64,000 nucleotides of DNA, from the NCBI RefSeq assembly GCF_030286555.1, contig NZ_JASVWF010000007.1, positions 1-64,000 on the forward strand, written 5' to 3'. This document shows positions 34,268-41,166 of this stretch, in pieces. Numbering within the stretch: the first letter of the stretch is position 1; each line of letters begins with the position of its first letter. Origin of the DNA: Actinomycetospora termitidis. GTDB taxonomy: Bacteria; Actinomycetota; Actinomycetes; Mycobacteriales; Pseudonocardiaceae. The position numbers and the translations under genes were made by a program. A model generated the notes under the pieces. The model saw only the letters and a program-made list of their open reading frames with translations, was not told the DNA's origin and ran no database searches.

Positions 34268-35538
34268 GCGCTCCCACGACTCGGGCGAGCGGAGCGACGG
34301 GGAAGGCACGGCTCGGCGCGGGGCGGCACATCGAGGCCGACGAACGCCCGGCCTCGACCGTCACGTCCGTCCACGAGTTGACGACGGCGGACGGTGCCAG
34401 TGTCCGCGGGGTCCTCGCGACCGTGCCGGGAGCGACGACAGTCGTGTGTCTGATGCACCCGCGCCAGGACGTCACGCACCACCCGCTGGTGCCTGCGCTC
34501 CTGCGGGCCGGGGCCGCGGTGTGGACGCAGCACACGCGGTCGGTGAACAACGACCTGACGCTGGTCCACGAGCAGGCGCTGCTCGACGTGGCGGCGGGGA
34601 TGGTGTTCCTGCGCTCGCGTTTCGACGCGATCGTCCCGCTCGGGCACTCGGGCGGCGGGACGCTGTTCGCGTTCTACCTCGAACAGGCCGGGCTCGCGGG
34701 CGCGGAGCGGATCGCGACGACACCCGGCGGGCGGCCGACGAAGCTCGCGGACGCGTCGATGCCGGAGGTGGACGGGGCGGTGTTCCTCGCGCCGCACCCG
34801 GGCCAGGGACGGTTGCTGCTCGGGTGCATCGATCCGTCGGTGGCCGACGAGGCCGACCCGCTCGCGGCCGTGCCGGGGCTCGACGCGTTCGACCCGCGCA
34901 ACGGGTTCGCCGAGCCGCCCACGAGCTCGTCCTACTCCGCGGAGTTCCTGGACGACTACCGCGCGGCGCAGCGGGCCCGGGTGGCCCGGATCGACGCGCG
35001 GGCCCGGGCGCACCTGGAGCGCACCGCCGAGGCGCGGGCTGTGCACAAGCGCACGGGTGCGGCCGCGGATCGCCGCCGGGCGCTCGCGCCGGAGATCATC
35101 ACGGTGTTCCGGACCGACGCCGACCCGCGGACCGTCGACCTGTCCCTCGACCCCAGCGAGCGCCCCTACGGCTCGCTGTTCGGAGCGCGGCCCGACCTCA
35201 TCAACTACGGCCAGGTCGGGTTCTGCCGCCTGACGACGCCGGAGGCCTGGCTCTCGACGTGGTCCGGACTGAGCTCGAACGCCGACTTCGTGCGGTGCGC
35301 GCCGGGGGTGCGGGTGCCGACGCTGTTCCTGGAGCTGACCGGCGACCAGGCGGCGTTCCCGTCGGACTCGAAGCGCATGGTCTCGGCCCTCGGTGCCACC
35401 GATCTGACGCACGAGAGCGTGCGCGGCACGCACTTCGGCGGTGCGATCGCCTCGGGAGAGCCGACGGGCAACGAGCTGGCGGCAGGCCGGATCGCCGAGT
35501 GGCTCGGGAAGCGGCACGAGCTGGCGCCACCGGTCTGA
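34264..35538 (+). CDS. Alpha/beta hydrolase-like protein
   Basis: A 424-residue protein. VVCLMHPRQDVTHHPL replaces the usual HG oxyanion strand, and the nucleophile elbow is PLGHSGGGTLF with its serine near residue 129. A long insertion between residues 160 and 290 is helical (AAQRARVARIDARARAHLE). Near the C-terminus LFLELTGDQAAFPSDS supplies an acid and GTHFGGAI a histidine. It is about 100 residues longer than simple family members. Its gene ends the VOC operon and is followed by a perfect hairpin. A role in cleaving a C-C or ester bond of a catabolic intermediate is inference. Confidence 0.75.
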   Translation: MSAPTTRASGATGKARLGAGRHIEADERPASTVTSVHELTTADGASVRGVLATVPGATTVVCLMHPRQDVTHHPLVPALLRAGAAVWTQHTRSVNNDLTLVHEQALLDVAAGMVFLRSRFDAIVPLGHSGGGTLFAFYLEQAGLAGAERIATTPGGRPTKLADASMPEVDGAVFLAPHPGQGRLLLGCIDPSVADEADPLAAVPGLDAFDPRNGFAEPPTSSSYSAEFLDDYRAAQRARVARIDARARAHLERTAEARAVHKRTGAAADRRRALAPEIITVFRTDADPRTVDLSLDPSERPYGSLFGARPDLINYGQVGFCRLTTPEAWLSTWSGLSSNADFVRCAPGVRVPTLFLELTGDQAAFPSDSKRMVSALGATDLTHESVRGTHFGGAIASGEPTGNELAAGRIAEWLGKRHELAPPV

Positions 35539-35564
35539 CCCGGGCCGGAGGCGCGCGGGGTGCG

Positions 35565-35595
35565 GCGCAACCGTGTCCGATCGACACGGTTGCGC
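35565..35595 (+). terminator. Perfect 13-bp hairpin after the VOC-hydrolase operon
   Basis: GCGCAACCGTGTC (35565-35577) and GACACGGTTGCGC (35583-35595) are exact reverse complements around a 5-base loop CGATC. It lies 27 bases after the hydrolase stop. There is no U-tract, as is usual for actinobacterial terminators. Confidence 0.7.
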
Positions 35596-35664
35596 GACCC
35601 CGGTGAGGTTGTCGGGGGTCGGTCCTACGGTGCGGGGAGTTCCGATGCACCGGAGGAGATCGCC

Positions 35665-35868
35665 ATGGAGTCGTCGTGCCCGTCCTGCGGTTCCCCGGAC
35701 GCCGCCGAGATCGTGTACGGGTTGATGGACTTCGAGACGTTCCGGGCGAACCCCGGCATCGTCCTGGGCGGCTGTTGCGTCTCGGTGGAGGACCGGCGCT
35801 GCCGTGCGTGTGGGACGAACTTCCGCAGCGACGGTGTGCCGGTCGATCCGCGGGAGTCGTTCCTCTGA
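35665..35868 (+). CDS. Small zinc-ribbon protein
   Basis: A 67-residue protein with two CxxC knuckles, CPSCGS at residues 5-8 and CRACGT near 50-53, expected to bind one zinc. GGAGGAGAT lies just upstream of the ATG. Between the knuckles are YGLMDFETFRANPGIVLGG and CC. It resembles small actinobacterial proteins of unknown function; nucleic acid or protein contact is possible. Confidence 0.7.
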   Translation: MESSCPSCGSPDAAEIVYGLMDFETFRANPGIVLGGCCVSVEDRRCRACGTNFRSDGVPVDPRESFL

Positions 35869-35887
35869 ACGGGGTCGGGGTCGCGGT

Positions 35888-36151
35888 TCACGAGGGCATG
35901 AGTTCGCCCGGGTCCGAGTCGACGTCGGGGGCGCGCCAGACGTCGGTGGAGCCCAGGCGGTCGAGGAAGACCGTCGCCAGCTCGGCCCAACGGCGTGCGG
36001 GAACCCCGGAGGCCTCCTCCAGATGCCGGCAGGCGCCCGGCAGGTCCCACTCGTCGTCGCGCAACTGCGGCACGGCGAGGCCCCGGGAGAACACCCACTG
36101 CGCGATCTTCACCCCGCGACGGCCGGTGCTGGCGTGCAAGGTGTCGACCAC
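35888..36151 (-). CDS. Hypothetical protein, probably missing its native start
   Basis: From a GTG at 36151 the frame gives 87 residues (MVDTLHASTGRRGVKIAQW to a stop at 35888). The same frame stays open upstream to an in-frame TAA near 36307 and still reads like protein (LRHALDGWPWAVRYP, GLAVGCLVAG), but contains no ATG or GTG there. Either translation starts at a rare codon, the start was lost, or the sequence has an error. No family is recognised. Confidence 0.45.
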   Translation of the reverse strand: MVDTLHASTGRRGVKIAQWVFSRGLAVPQLRDDEWDLPGACRHLEEASGVPARRWAELATVFLDRLGSTDVWRAPDVDSDPGELMPS

Positions 36152-36305
36152 CTGCGGAGAGCGGCGGACCGTCGGGTACCGGACGGCCCACGGCCACCCG
36201 TCGAGTGCGTGCCGCAGAGCTGCATCGAGCGGCGCGGCCGGGCTGAGAGCGGTGACCCCGGCGACCAGGCAGCCGACGGCCAGTCCCTCGCCGATCTCGG
36301 TCCGT

Positions 36306-36696
36306 TAACGGGTGACGGTCAGCGCGGCAGGCACGCCGCATGCTCTCCCGGGTTCGCAACCCGACGGTCGCCGACTCGCCGATCCGTGATCAACGAGCAC
36401 CGTCGGTCCTGCCCCGTCCGCGGAAGCGCCGAGAGTGCTCGCTCGACGGCGGCGCACGGTGGGGCGCGTCCGGGTCGTGGTGACGCGGACAGTCCAGGGT
36501 GTGGCGGCGCCGGGGTGGGCGGCGGCGACCGGCGCGATCCCCCCCGGGCCTCGATGTCAGCGGCACCGCGCACGCCCAGCTCGGCGCGGTGCCACTGACA
36601 TCAGGGTCGGACCGGCGGGGCGAGCGGGCACGCAGCGCTGCGCGGACGGCCTCGGGACAGCTCCCCGTACCCGCTCGACGCGGCCCTCGGCACCGA
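36306..36696. other. Intergenic region without a supported gene
   Basis: Open frames here have Arg/Pro/Ala-rich translations with no family resemblance. The only structured signal is an 18-bp inverted repeat at 36553-36602. Confidence 0.5.
36553..36602. repeat. 18-bp inverted repeat with 14-base loop
   Basis: GATGTCAGCGGCACCGCG (36553-36570) and CGCGGTGCCACTGACATC (36585-36602) pair at 17 of 18 positions. It stands alone about 95 bases beyond the 3' end of the YjbR-like gene. It could be a terminator for that gene or a solitary REP-like element. Confidence 0.6.
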
Positions 36697-37053
36697 TCAG
36701 GCGTCCGCTGCCCAGGAGACCGGGGCCTGGATGCGATAGGAGTCCTGCAGTGCCTCGGCGAGCTCGTCCCAGTCGGTGTGCTCGTCGATCGTCATGCCGA
36801 TGACGTTGGAGCCCCAGGCGACCTTGAAGTACGGCGGGCCCATGTGGTCGAAGGCGGCCACCTCGTCGGGCTCGCCGCGGAAGATGATGCGGAAGAGAAA
36901 GTCCTCGCCGCCGAAGACGTGGGCGATCGTCGCGTCGCGGACCTTCCAGCGGATGCCCACCCACGCCGGCTCCCGCGTCACGCCCCGCCACCCGCCGAGG
37001 ACGGCGTCGATCCGCGCGACGAACTCCTCGGGCACGTCCGGCCGGTCACCCAC
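36697..37053 (-). CDS. MmcQ/YjbR (DUF419) family protein
   Basis: A 118-residue protein from a GTG with AGAGG upstream (MGDRPDVPEEFVARID). It contains GIRWKVRDATIAHVF, FLFRIIFRGEPDEVAAF and a C-terminal DWDELAEALQDSYRI, the layout of the YjbR double-stranded-DNA-binding-like fold (CyaY-like). Family members are small cytoplasmic proteins of unclear function. A longer start at 37119 is possible but would overlap the divergent promoter. Confidence 0.8.
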   Translation of the reverse strand: MGDRPDVPEEFVARIDAVLGGWRGVTREPAWVGIRWKVRDATIAHVFGGEDFLFRIIFRGEPDEVAAFDHMGPPYFKVAWGSNVIGMTIDEHTDWDELAEALQDSYRIQAPVSWAADA

Positions 37054-37123
37054 GGCGACCTCTGAGCCACCCGCCGAGATCGTTGCCTGCACTCGGCGGA
37101 GTGGCACACGCGCGTCCAACGGA

Positions 37124-37129
37124 TAGCGT
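37124..37129 (+). promoter_or_regulatory. Candidate -10 box for leaderless membrane protein gene
   Basis: TAGCGT ends 7 bases before the ATG at 37137. There is no clear -35 element. Confidence 0.35.
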
Positions 37130-37136
37130 CCAACCC

Positions 37137-37520
37137 ATGACCACTGCCACCGAGCTGACCCCGACCGAGCGCCTGAAGGCCGCCGGGCTGAAGATCGCCG
37201 TGGCGCTGGTCGATCGGGCCGCGGGCGCGGTGGCCGACAAGGTCGACGACCTGTCCGACCAGCTCGAGGGGCAGCTCGACGGGCTCGCCTCCGGCGGCGG
37301 GGTCAAGCTCGGCGCGATCTTCGGCGCCGGCAACGCGCTGATGAGCGGGAAGAACCCGGTCCTCGGCGCGGTCAAGGGCGCGTGGGGCGCGCTCGGCACC
37401 GGGCCGAAGATCGGCATCGTCCTCGGGCTGATCCTGCTGGGCGTGCTCAGCCCGGTGGCGCTCGTCCTGCTGCTCGTCGGACTGCTGATCGCGGCCATCG
37501 TCTCCGCCGTGAAGAGTTAG
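37137..37520 (+). CDS. Small membrane protein of unknown function
   Basis: A 127-residue protein. The N-terminal 65 residues are amphipathic helices (LKAAGLKIAVALVDRAAG, VDDLSDQLEGQLDGLASG). The C-terminal end has a long hydrophobic stretch (KIGIVLGLILLGVLSPVALV to IVSAV) that can cross the membrane once or twice. It ends convergent with the ABC permease gene, sharing 4 bases. No family assigned. Confidence 0.65.
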   Translation: MTTATELTPTERLKAAGLKIAVALVDRAAGAVADKVDDLSDQLEGQLDGLASGGGVKLGAIFGAGNALMSGKNPVLGAVKGAWGALGTGPKIGIVLGLILLGVLSPVALVLLLVGLLIAAIVSAVKS

Positions 37521-38329
37521 CGGCTCGCCGCGCGGCGGTACTGCCAGCTCGCGAGCGGCGCGAACACCGCGACCACGGCCACCGCCCAGATCAGCGTGTA
37601 CAGCTGCGGGTGCTGCAGCGGCCACGCCAGGGACGCCGCGGACATCGGGTTCGGGTCGGGGTTGCCGAACAGCTCCCGTGCTGCCTGCGTCACCGCCGAT
37701 ACCGGGTTCCACTCGGCGAACACCCGCAGCGGGCCGGGCAGCGTGTCGAGCGGGACGAAGGTGTTCGCCACGAAGGTCAGCGGGAAGATCACGATGAACG
37801 AGGCGTTGTTGATCACCTCGGGGCTCGGGATCAGCAGGCCGAGCCACGCCATGATCCACGAGATCGCGTAGGCGAAGATCAGCAGCAGCACGAAGCCCCA
37901 CAGCGCCTCGAGCGGCCCGGTGTTGATCCGCCACCCGACGATCAACCCGGTGATCGACATGACGACCAGCACGAGCACGTTGTTCACGACGTCGGAGAGC
38001 GTGCGGCCGGTGAGCACCGCGGACGGCGCCATCGGCAACGACCGGAACCGGTCGATGATGCCCTTCTTCACGTCGTCGGCCAGGCCGGCGCCGGTGTTCG
38101 TCGCCCCGAATACGACGGTCTGCGCGAAGATCCCGGCGATCAGGAACTCGCGGTAGGCCGCGCCGCCGCCGGTCGGGTCGATCGCCCCGCCGAAGACGTA
38201 GGCGAACAGCAGCACGAACATGATCGGCGAGAGCGTGGTGAAGACCAGCAGGTCGGGCACCCGCTTGATCTTGATCAGGTTGCGCTTCGCGACGACGGAC
38301 GCGTCGGTGACCACGTCGAGCGTGCTCAC
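37517..38329 (-). CDS. ABC-2 type exporter permease, daunorubicin-resistance type
   Basis: A 270-residue membrane protein starting at a GTG overlapping the ATPase stop. It has six predicted membrane segments (PDLLVFTTLSPIMFVLLFAY, VLVLVVMSITGLIVGW, FVLLLIFAYAISWIMAWLGL and others) and the family hallmark FIVIFPLTFVANTFVPLDTLPGPLRVFAEWNP, quoted here as the region near residues 190-220. This pairs with the DrrA-like ATPase upstream to form an exporter for drugs or lipids. Confidence 0.85.
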   Translation of the reverse strand: MSTLDVVTDASVVAKRNLIKIKRVPDLLVFTTLSPIMFVLLFAYVFGGAIDPTGGGAAYREFLIAGIFAQTVVFGATNTGAGLADDVKKGIIDRFRSLPMAPSAVLTGRTLSDVVNNVLVLVVMSITGLIVGWRINTGPLEALWGFVLLLIFAYAISWIMAWLGLLIPSPEVINNASFIVIFPLTFVANTFVPLDTLPGPLRVFAEWNPVSAVTQAARELFGNPDPNPMSAASLAWPLQHPQLYTLIWAVAVVAVFAPLASWQYRRAASR

Positions 38330-39285
38330 GGGGACTCCTCGGTGGTGGAACCGGTCAGGGTCAGGAACACGTCGTCCAACGTGGGGCGCCGCACCCCGGC
38401 GTCGTCGACCTCCAGGGCCTCGGACTCCAGCAGGTCCAGCGCCTGCCGCAGCGCCTTCACCCCGCCGGACACGGGCATCGTCAGGGACCGCCGGTGCTCG
38501 TCGGTGACCGGCGGCGCGACGCCGAGCGGCGTGACCAGGCGCGCGGCCTCGTCGAGCCGGCCCTCGTCGCTCACGGTCAGTTCCAGGCGTTCGCCGCCGA
38601 TCTGCGCCTTGAGCTGGTCGGCCGTGCCGCGGGCGATCGCGCGGCCGTGGTCGATGACGACGATGTCGTCGGCCAGCACGTCGGCCTCCTCCAGGTACTG
38701 CGTGGTGAGCAGCAGCGTGGTGCCGCCCGCGACCAGCTGCTGGATCACGCCCCACATCTCGGTGCGGCTGCGCGGGTCGAGCCCCGTGGTCGGCTCGTCG
38801 AGGAAGAGCACCGGGGGATGGGCGACCAGCGCTCCCGCGAGGTCGAGCCGGCGGCGCATGCCCCCGGAGTAGGTGCGGGTCGGACGGTCGCCCGCATCGG
38901 TCAGGCTGAACTGCTCGAGCAGCTCCCGCGCGCGCTCGCGGCTGCGCCGGCGCCCCAGGTGGTAGAGCCGCCCGATCATGTCGAGGTTCTCGAACCCGGT
39001 GAGGTACTCGTCGACCGCCGCGTACTGCCCGGACAGCCCGAGCCGGCGCCGCACCTCCCGCGGCTCGGCCAGCACGTCCACCCCGTCGATCACCGCGCGC
39101 CCGGCGTCGGGCTGCAGCAGCGTCGTCAGGATGCGGACGATCGTCGTCTTCCCCGCGCCGTTCGGCCCGAGCAGACCGAGCACCGTCCCGCGCGGGACCT
39201 GCAGGTCCACCCCGTCGAGGGCGGTGACCTCGCCGTACCGCTTGACCAGCCCGGCGACCTCGATCGCCACGTCGGGCGTGTTCAC
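38326..39285 (-). CDS. ABC exporter ATPase, DrrA-like
   Basis: A 319-residue ATPase. Walker A is GPNGAGKTT, the Q-loop LSGQYAAVDE, the signature YSGGMRRRLD, Walker B VLFLDEPTTGLD and the switch region LLTTQYLEEAD. The C-terminal extension after residue 220 is the DUF4162-like domain of DrrA proteins. Together with the permease gene it forms a two-gene exporter, probably for a hydrophobic antibiotic or lipid. Confidence 0.9.
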   Translation of the reverse strand: MNTPDVAIEVAGLVKRYGEVTALDGVDLQVPRGTVLGLLGPNGAGKTTIVRILTTLLQPDAGRAVIDGVDVLAEPREVRRRLGLSGQYAAVDEYLTGFENLDMIGRLYHLGRRRSRERARELLEQFSLTDAGDRPTRTYSGGMRRRLDLAGALVAHPPVLFLDEPTTGLDPRSRTEMWGVIQQLVAGGTTLLLTTQYLEEADVLADDIVVIDHGRAIARGTADQLKAQIGGERLELTVSDEGRLDEAARLVTPLGVAPPVTDEHRRSLTMPVSGGVKALRQALDLLESEALEVDDAGVRRPTLDDVFLTLTGSTTEESP

Positions 39286-39368
39286 TCCGACCCCCTGATG
39301 TCCGATTCGGCGTGAGCGTAGCGACGGGGTCCGACAACGTCGTCGGAGTTCCCTGCCAGGCTGCCCGC

Positions 39369-41033
39369 GTGACGGAGCTGCTCGTCGTCCTGGTGTGCGG
39401 GATCATCGTGATCGCCGCCGCGGCCACCTTCGGTCCTCGTCTCGGGATCGCGGCGCCGCTCGTGCTCGTCGCGGTCGGCGTCGGGGCGAGTTTCCTGCCG
39501 CTGTTCGCCGCGGTGGAGATCGAGCCGGAGTGGATCCTCGAGGGCCTCCTGCCGCCGCTGCTCTACTCGTCCGCGGTCTCGATGCCGGCGATGAACTTCC
39601 GCCGCGAGTTCGGGGCGGTCAGCGGCCTGTCGGTGTTCCTCGTGGTCGCGAGCGCGCTGGTGCTCGGGCTGTTCTTCTCGCTCGTCATCCCCGGGCTGGG
39701 GTTCGCCTGGGGCGTGGCCCTGGGCGCGATCGTCAGCCCGACCGACGCGGTCGCCACGTCGATCATCAAGCGCACACCCGTGTCGAAGCGCGTCGTCGCG
39801 ATGCTCGAGGGCGAGAGCCTGCTCAACGACGCCACGGCCCTCGTCGTGCTGCGCACGGCCATCGTCGCGACCGCCGCGGCCTTCTCGTTCTGGGGTGCGC
39901 TCGGGACGTTCGCGTACTCCGTGGCCGTCGCGGTCGTGCTCGGCGGCCTCGTCGGGGTGCTCGCGCTGCAGGTCCGCAAGCGGGTCCCCGACCCGACCGT
40001 CAACACCGTCATCTCCTTCGCGGTGCCGTTCGTCGCCGCGGTGCCCGGCGAACTGCTCGAGGCCTCGGGACTCGTCGCGGCCGTCGTCGCCGGGCTCGTC
40101 ACGGGCTTCCGGGCCCCGCACGACCTGTCCACGCAGAACCGGCTCTCGGACGCGCAGAACTGGCGCACGGTCGAGCTCGTCCTGGAGGGCGTCGTCTTCC
40201 TGACGATGGGCCTGCAGATCCGGTCGATCGTGGAGAGCGTCGAGCGTGACCACGGCGGCGTCGGGCTCGCGGTGCTGATCGCCGTCGGCGCCCTCGTCCT
40301 GACGGTGCTCGTGCGCGCGGCCTACGTCGCCCCGCTGCTGCGCGTGCTCGCGGCCCGGGCCCGGCAGCACGTGTCGCTGCAGGGCCGGCTCGCCGGGATG
40401 CAGGACCGCCTGAGCACCCCCGAGGGCAAGGAGCAGACGGCCGCGGAGTTCCTGGAACGCGGCCGGCGGCGCGTCTCCGAGCGCCAGATGCAGCAGTTCG
40501 CGACCCGCATCACCCGCGGGCTCGCGACCGTCCGGTACTTCCTGCGCCAACCCCTCGGCCGGCGCGAGGGCACCGTCGTCGTGTGGGCCGGGATGCGCGG
40601 CGCGGTCACCGTGGCCGCCGCGCAGACGCTGCCCGAGGGCACCCCGCAGCGCTCGGTCCTCGTCCTGGTCGCGTTCGCCGTCGCGACGCTGTCGCTGCTG
40701 ATCCAGGGCGGCACGATCGGCCCGCTGGTGCGCCGCCTCGCGCCGCCGGCCGACCCCGACGCGGTCGACGAGCAGGCCGAGGCGGAACGGGCCCAGCTGC
40801 TCGACCTGATGCGGCACGCCGGCGACGGCATCCCCGAACCGGCCCCGCCCGAGGGTGCGCCGGACCGGGCGTACGTCGAGGCGTCCACCCGGTGGCGGGT
40901 CGCGGTCCTCGAGGCGCAACGGGAGGCACTGCTGGTCGCCCGGGACGACGGCACGTTCGACGCCGACGTGCTCGAGGACGCGCTGGCGAACCTGGACGCC
41001 TCGCAGATCGCCATCGAGATGCGCGCCCGCTGA
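39369..41033 (+). CDS. CPA1-type Na+/H+ antiporter
   Basis: A 554-residue membrane protein with about 12 segments. ALGAIVSPTDAVATSII and LEGESLLNDATALVV hold the ion-binding aspartates and the conserved ND motif of the CPA1 family, and VVWAGMRGAVTVAAA is the typical late transmembrane motif. The C-terminal 110 residues are cytoplasmic and charged. The GTG at 39369 begins MTELLVVLVCG; a GTG at 39312 would add 19 poorly supported residues. It should exchange Na+ or K+ for protons. Confidence 0.85.
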   Translation: MTELLVVLVCGIIVIAAAATFGPRLGIAAPLVLVAVGVGASFLPLFAAVEIEPEWILEGLLPPLLYSSAVSMPAMNFRREFGAVSGLSVFLVVASALVLGLFFSLVIPGLGFAWGVALGAIVSPTDAVATSIIKRTPVSKRVVAMLEGESLLNDATALVVLRTAIVATAAAFSFWGALGTFAYSVAVAVVLGGLVGVLALQVRKRVPDPTVNTVISFAVPFVAAVPGELLEASGLVAAVVAGLVTGFRAPHDLSTQNRLSDAQNWRTVELVLEGVVFLTMGLQIRSIVESVERDHGGVGLAVLIAVGALVLTVLVRAAYVAPLLRVLAARARQHVSLQGRLAGMQDRLSTPEGKEQTAAEFLERGRRRVSERQMQQFATRITRGLATVRYFLRQPLGRREGTVVVWAGMRGAVTVAAAQTLPEGTPQRSVLVLVAFAVATLSLLIQGGTIGPLVRRLAPPADPDAVDEQAEAERAQLLDLMRHAGDGIPEPAPPEGAPDRAYVEASTRWRVAVLEAQREALLVARDDGTFDADVLEDALANLDASQIAIEMRAR

Positions 41034-41048
41034 GAAACCCGTGCGTGG

Positions 41049-41102
41049 TGTGCAACAGAGCACAGCGCGCAAACTTGCACGTCGTGCATGAACGAGTAGC
41101 GT
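41049..41102 (+). promoter_or_regulatory. Promoter with two inverted repeats before the DHA2 pump
   Basis: TTGCAC (41075-41080), a 16-base spacer and TAGCGT (41097-41102) form a promoter. TGTGC-N6-GCACA (41049-41064) lies upstream and TGCAC-gtc-GTGCA (41076-41088) overlaps the -35 box. These are good sites for the TetR repressor encoded at the end of the same operon. Confidence 0.55.
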
Positions 41103-41166
41103 GGTCGTTGCTCGGGCGAACGAACGTCCCGGGTGCCTACCGCCGTCACTCGTGAAAGCCGGTTCC

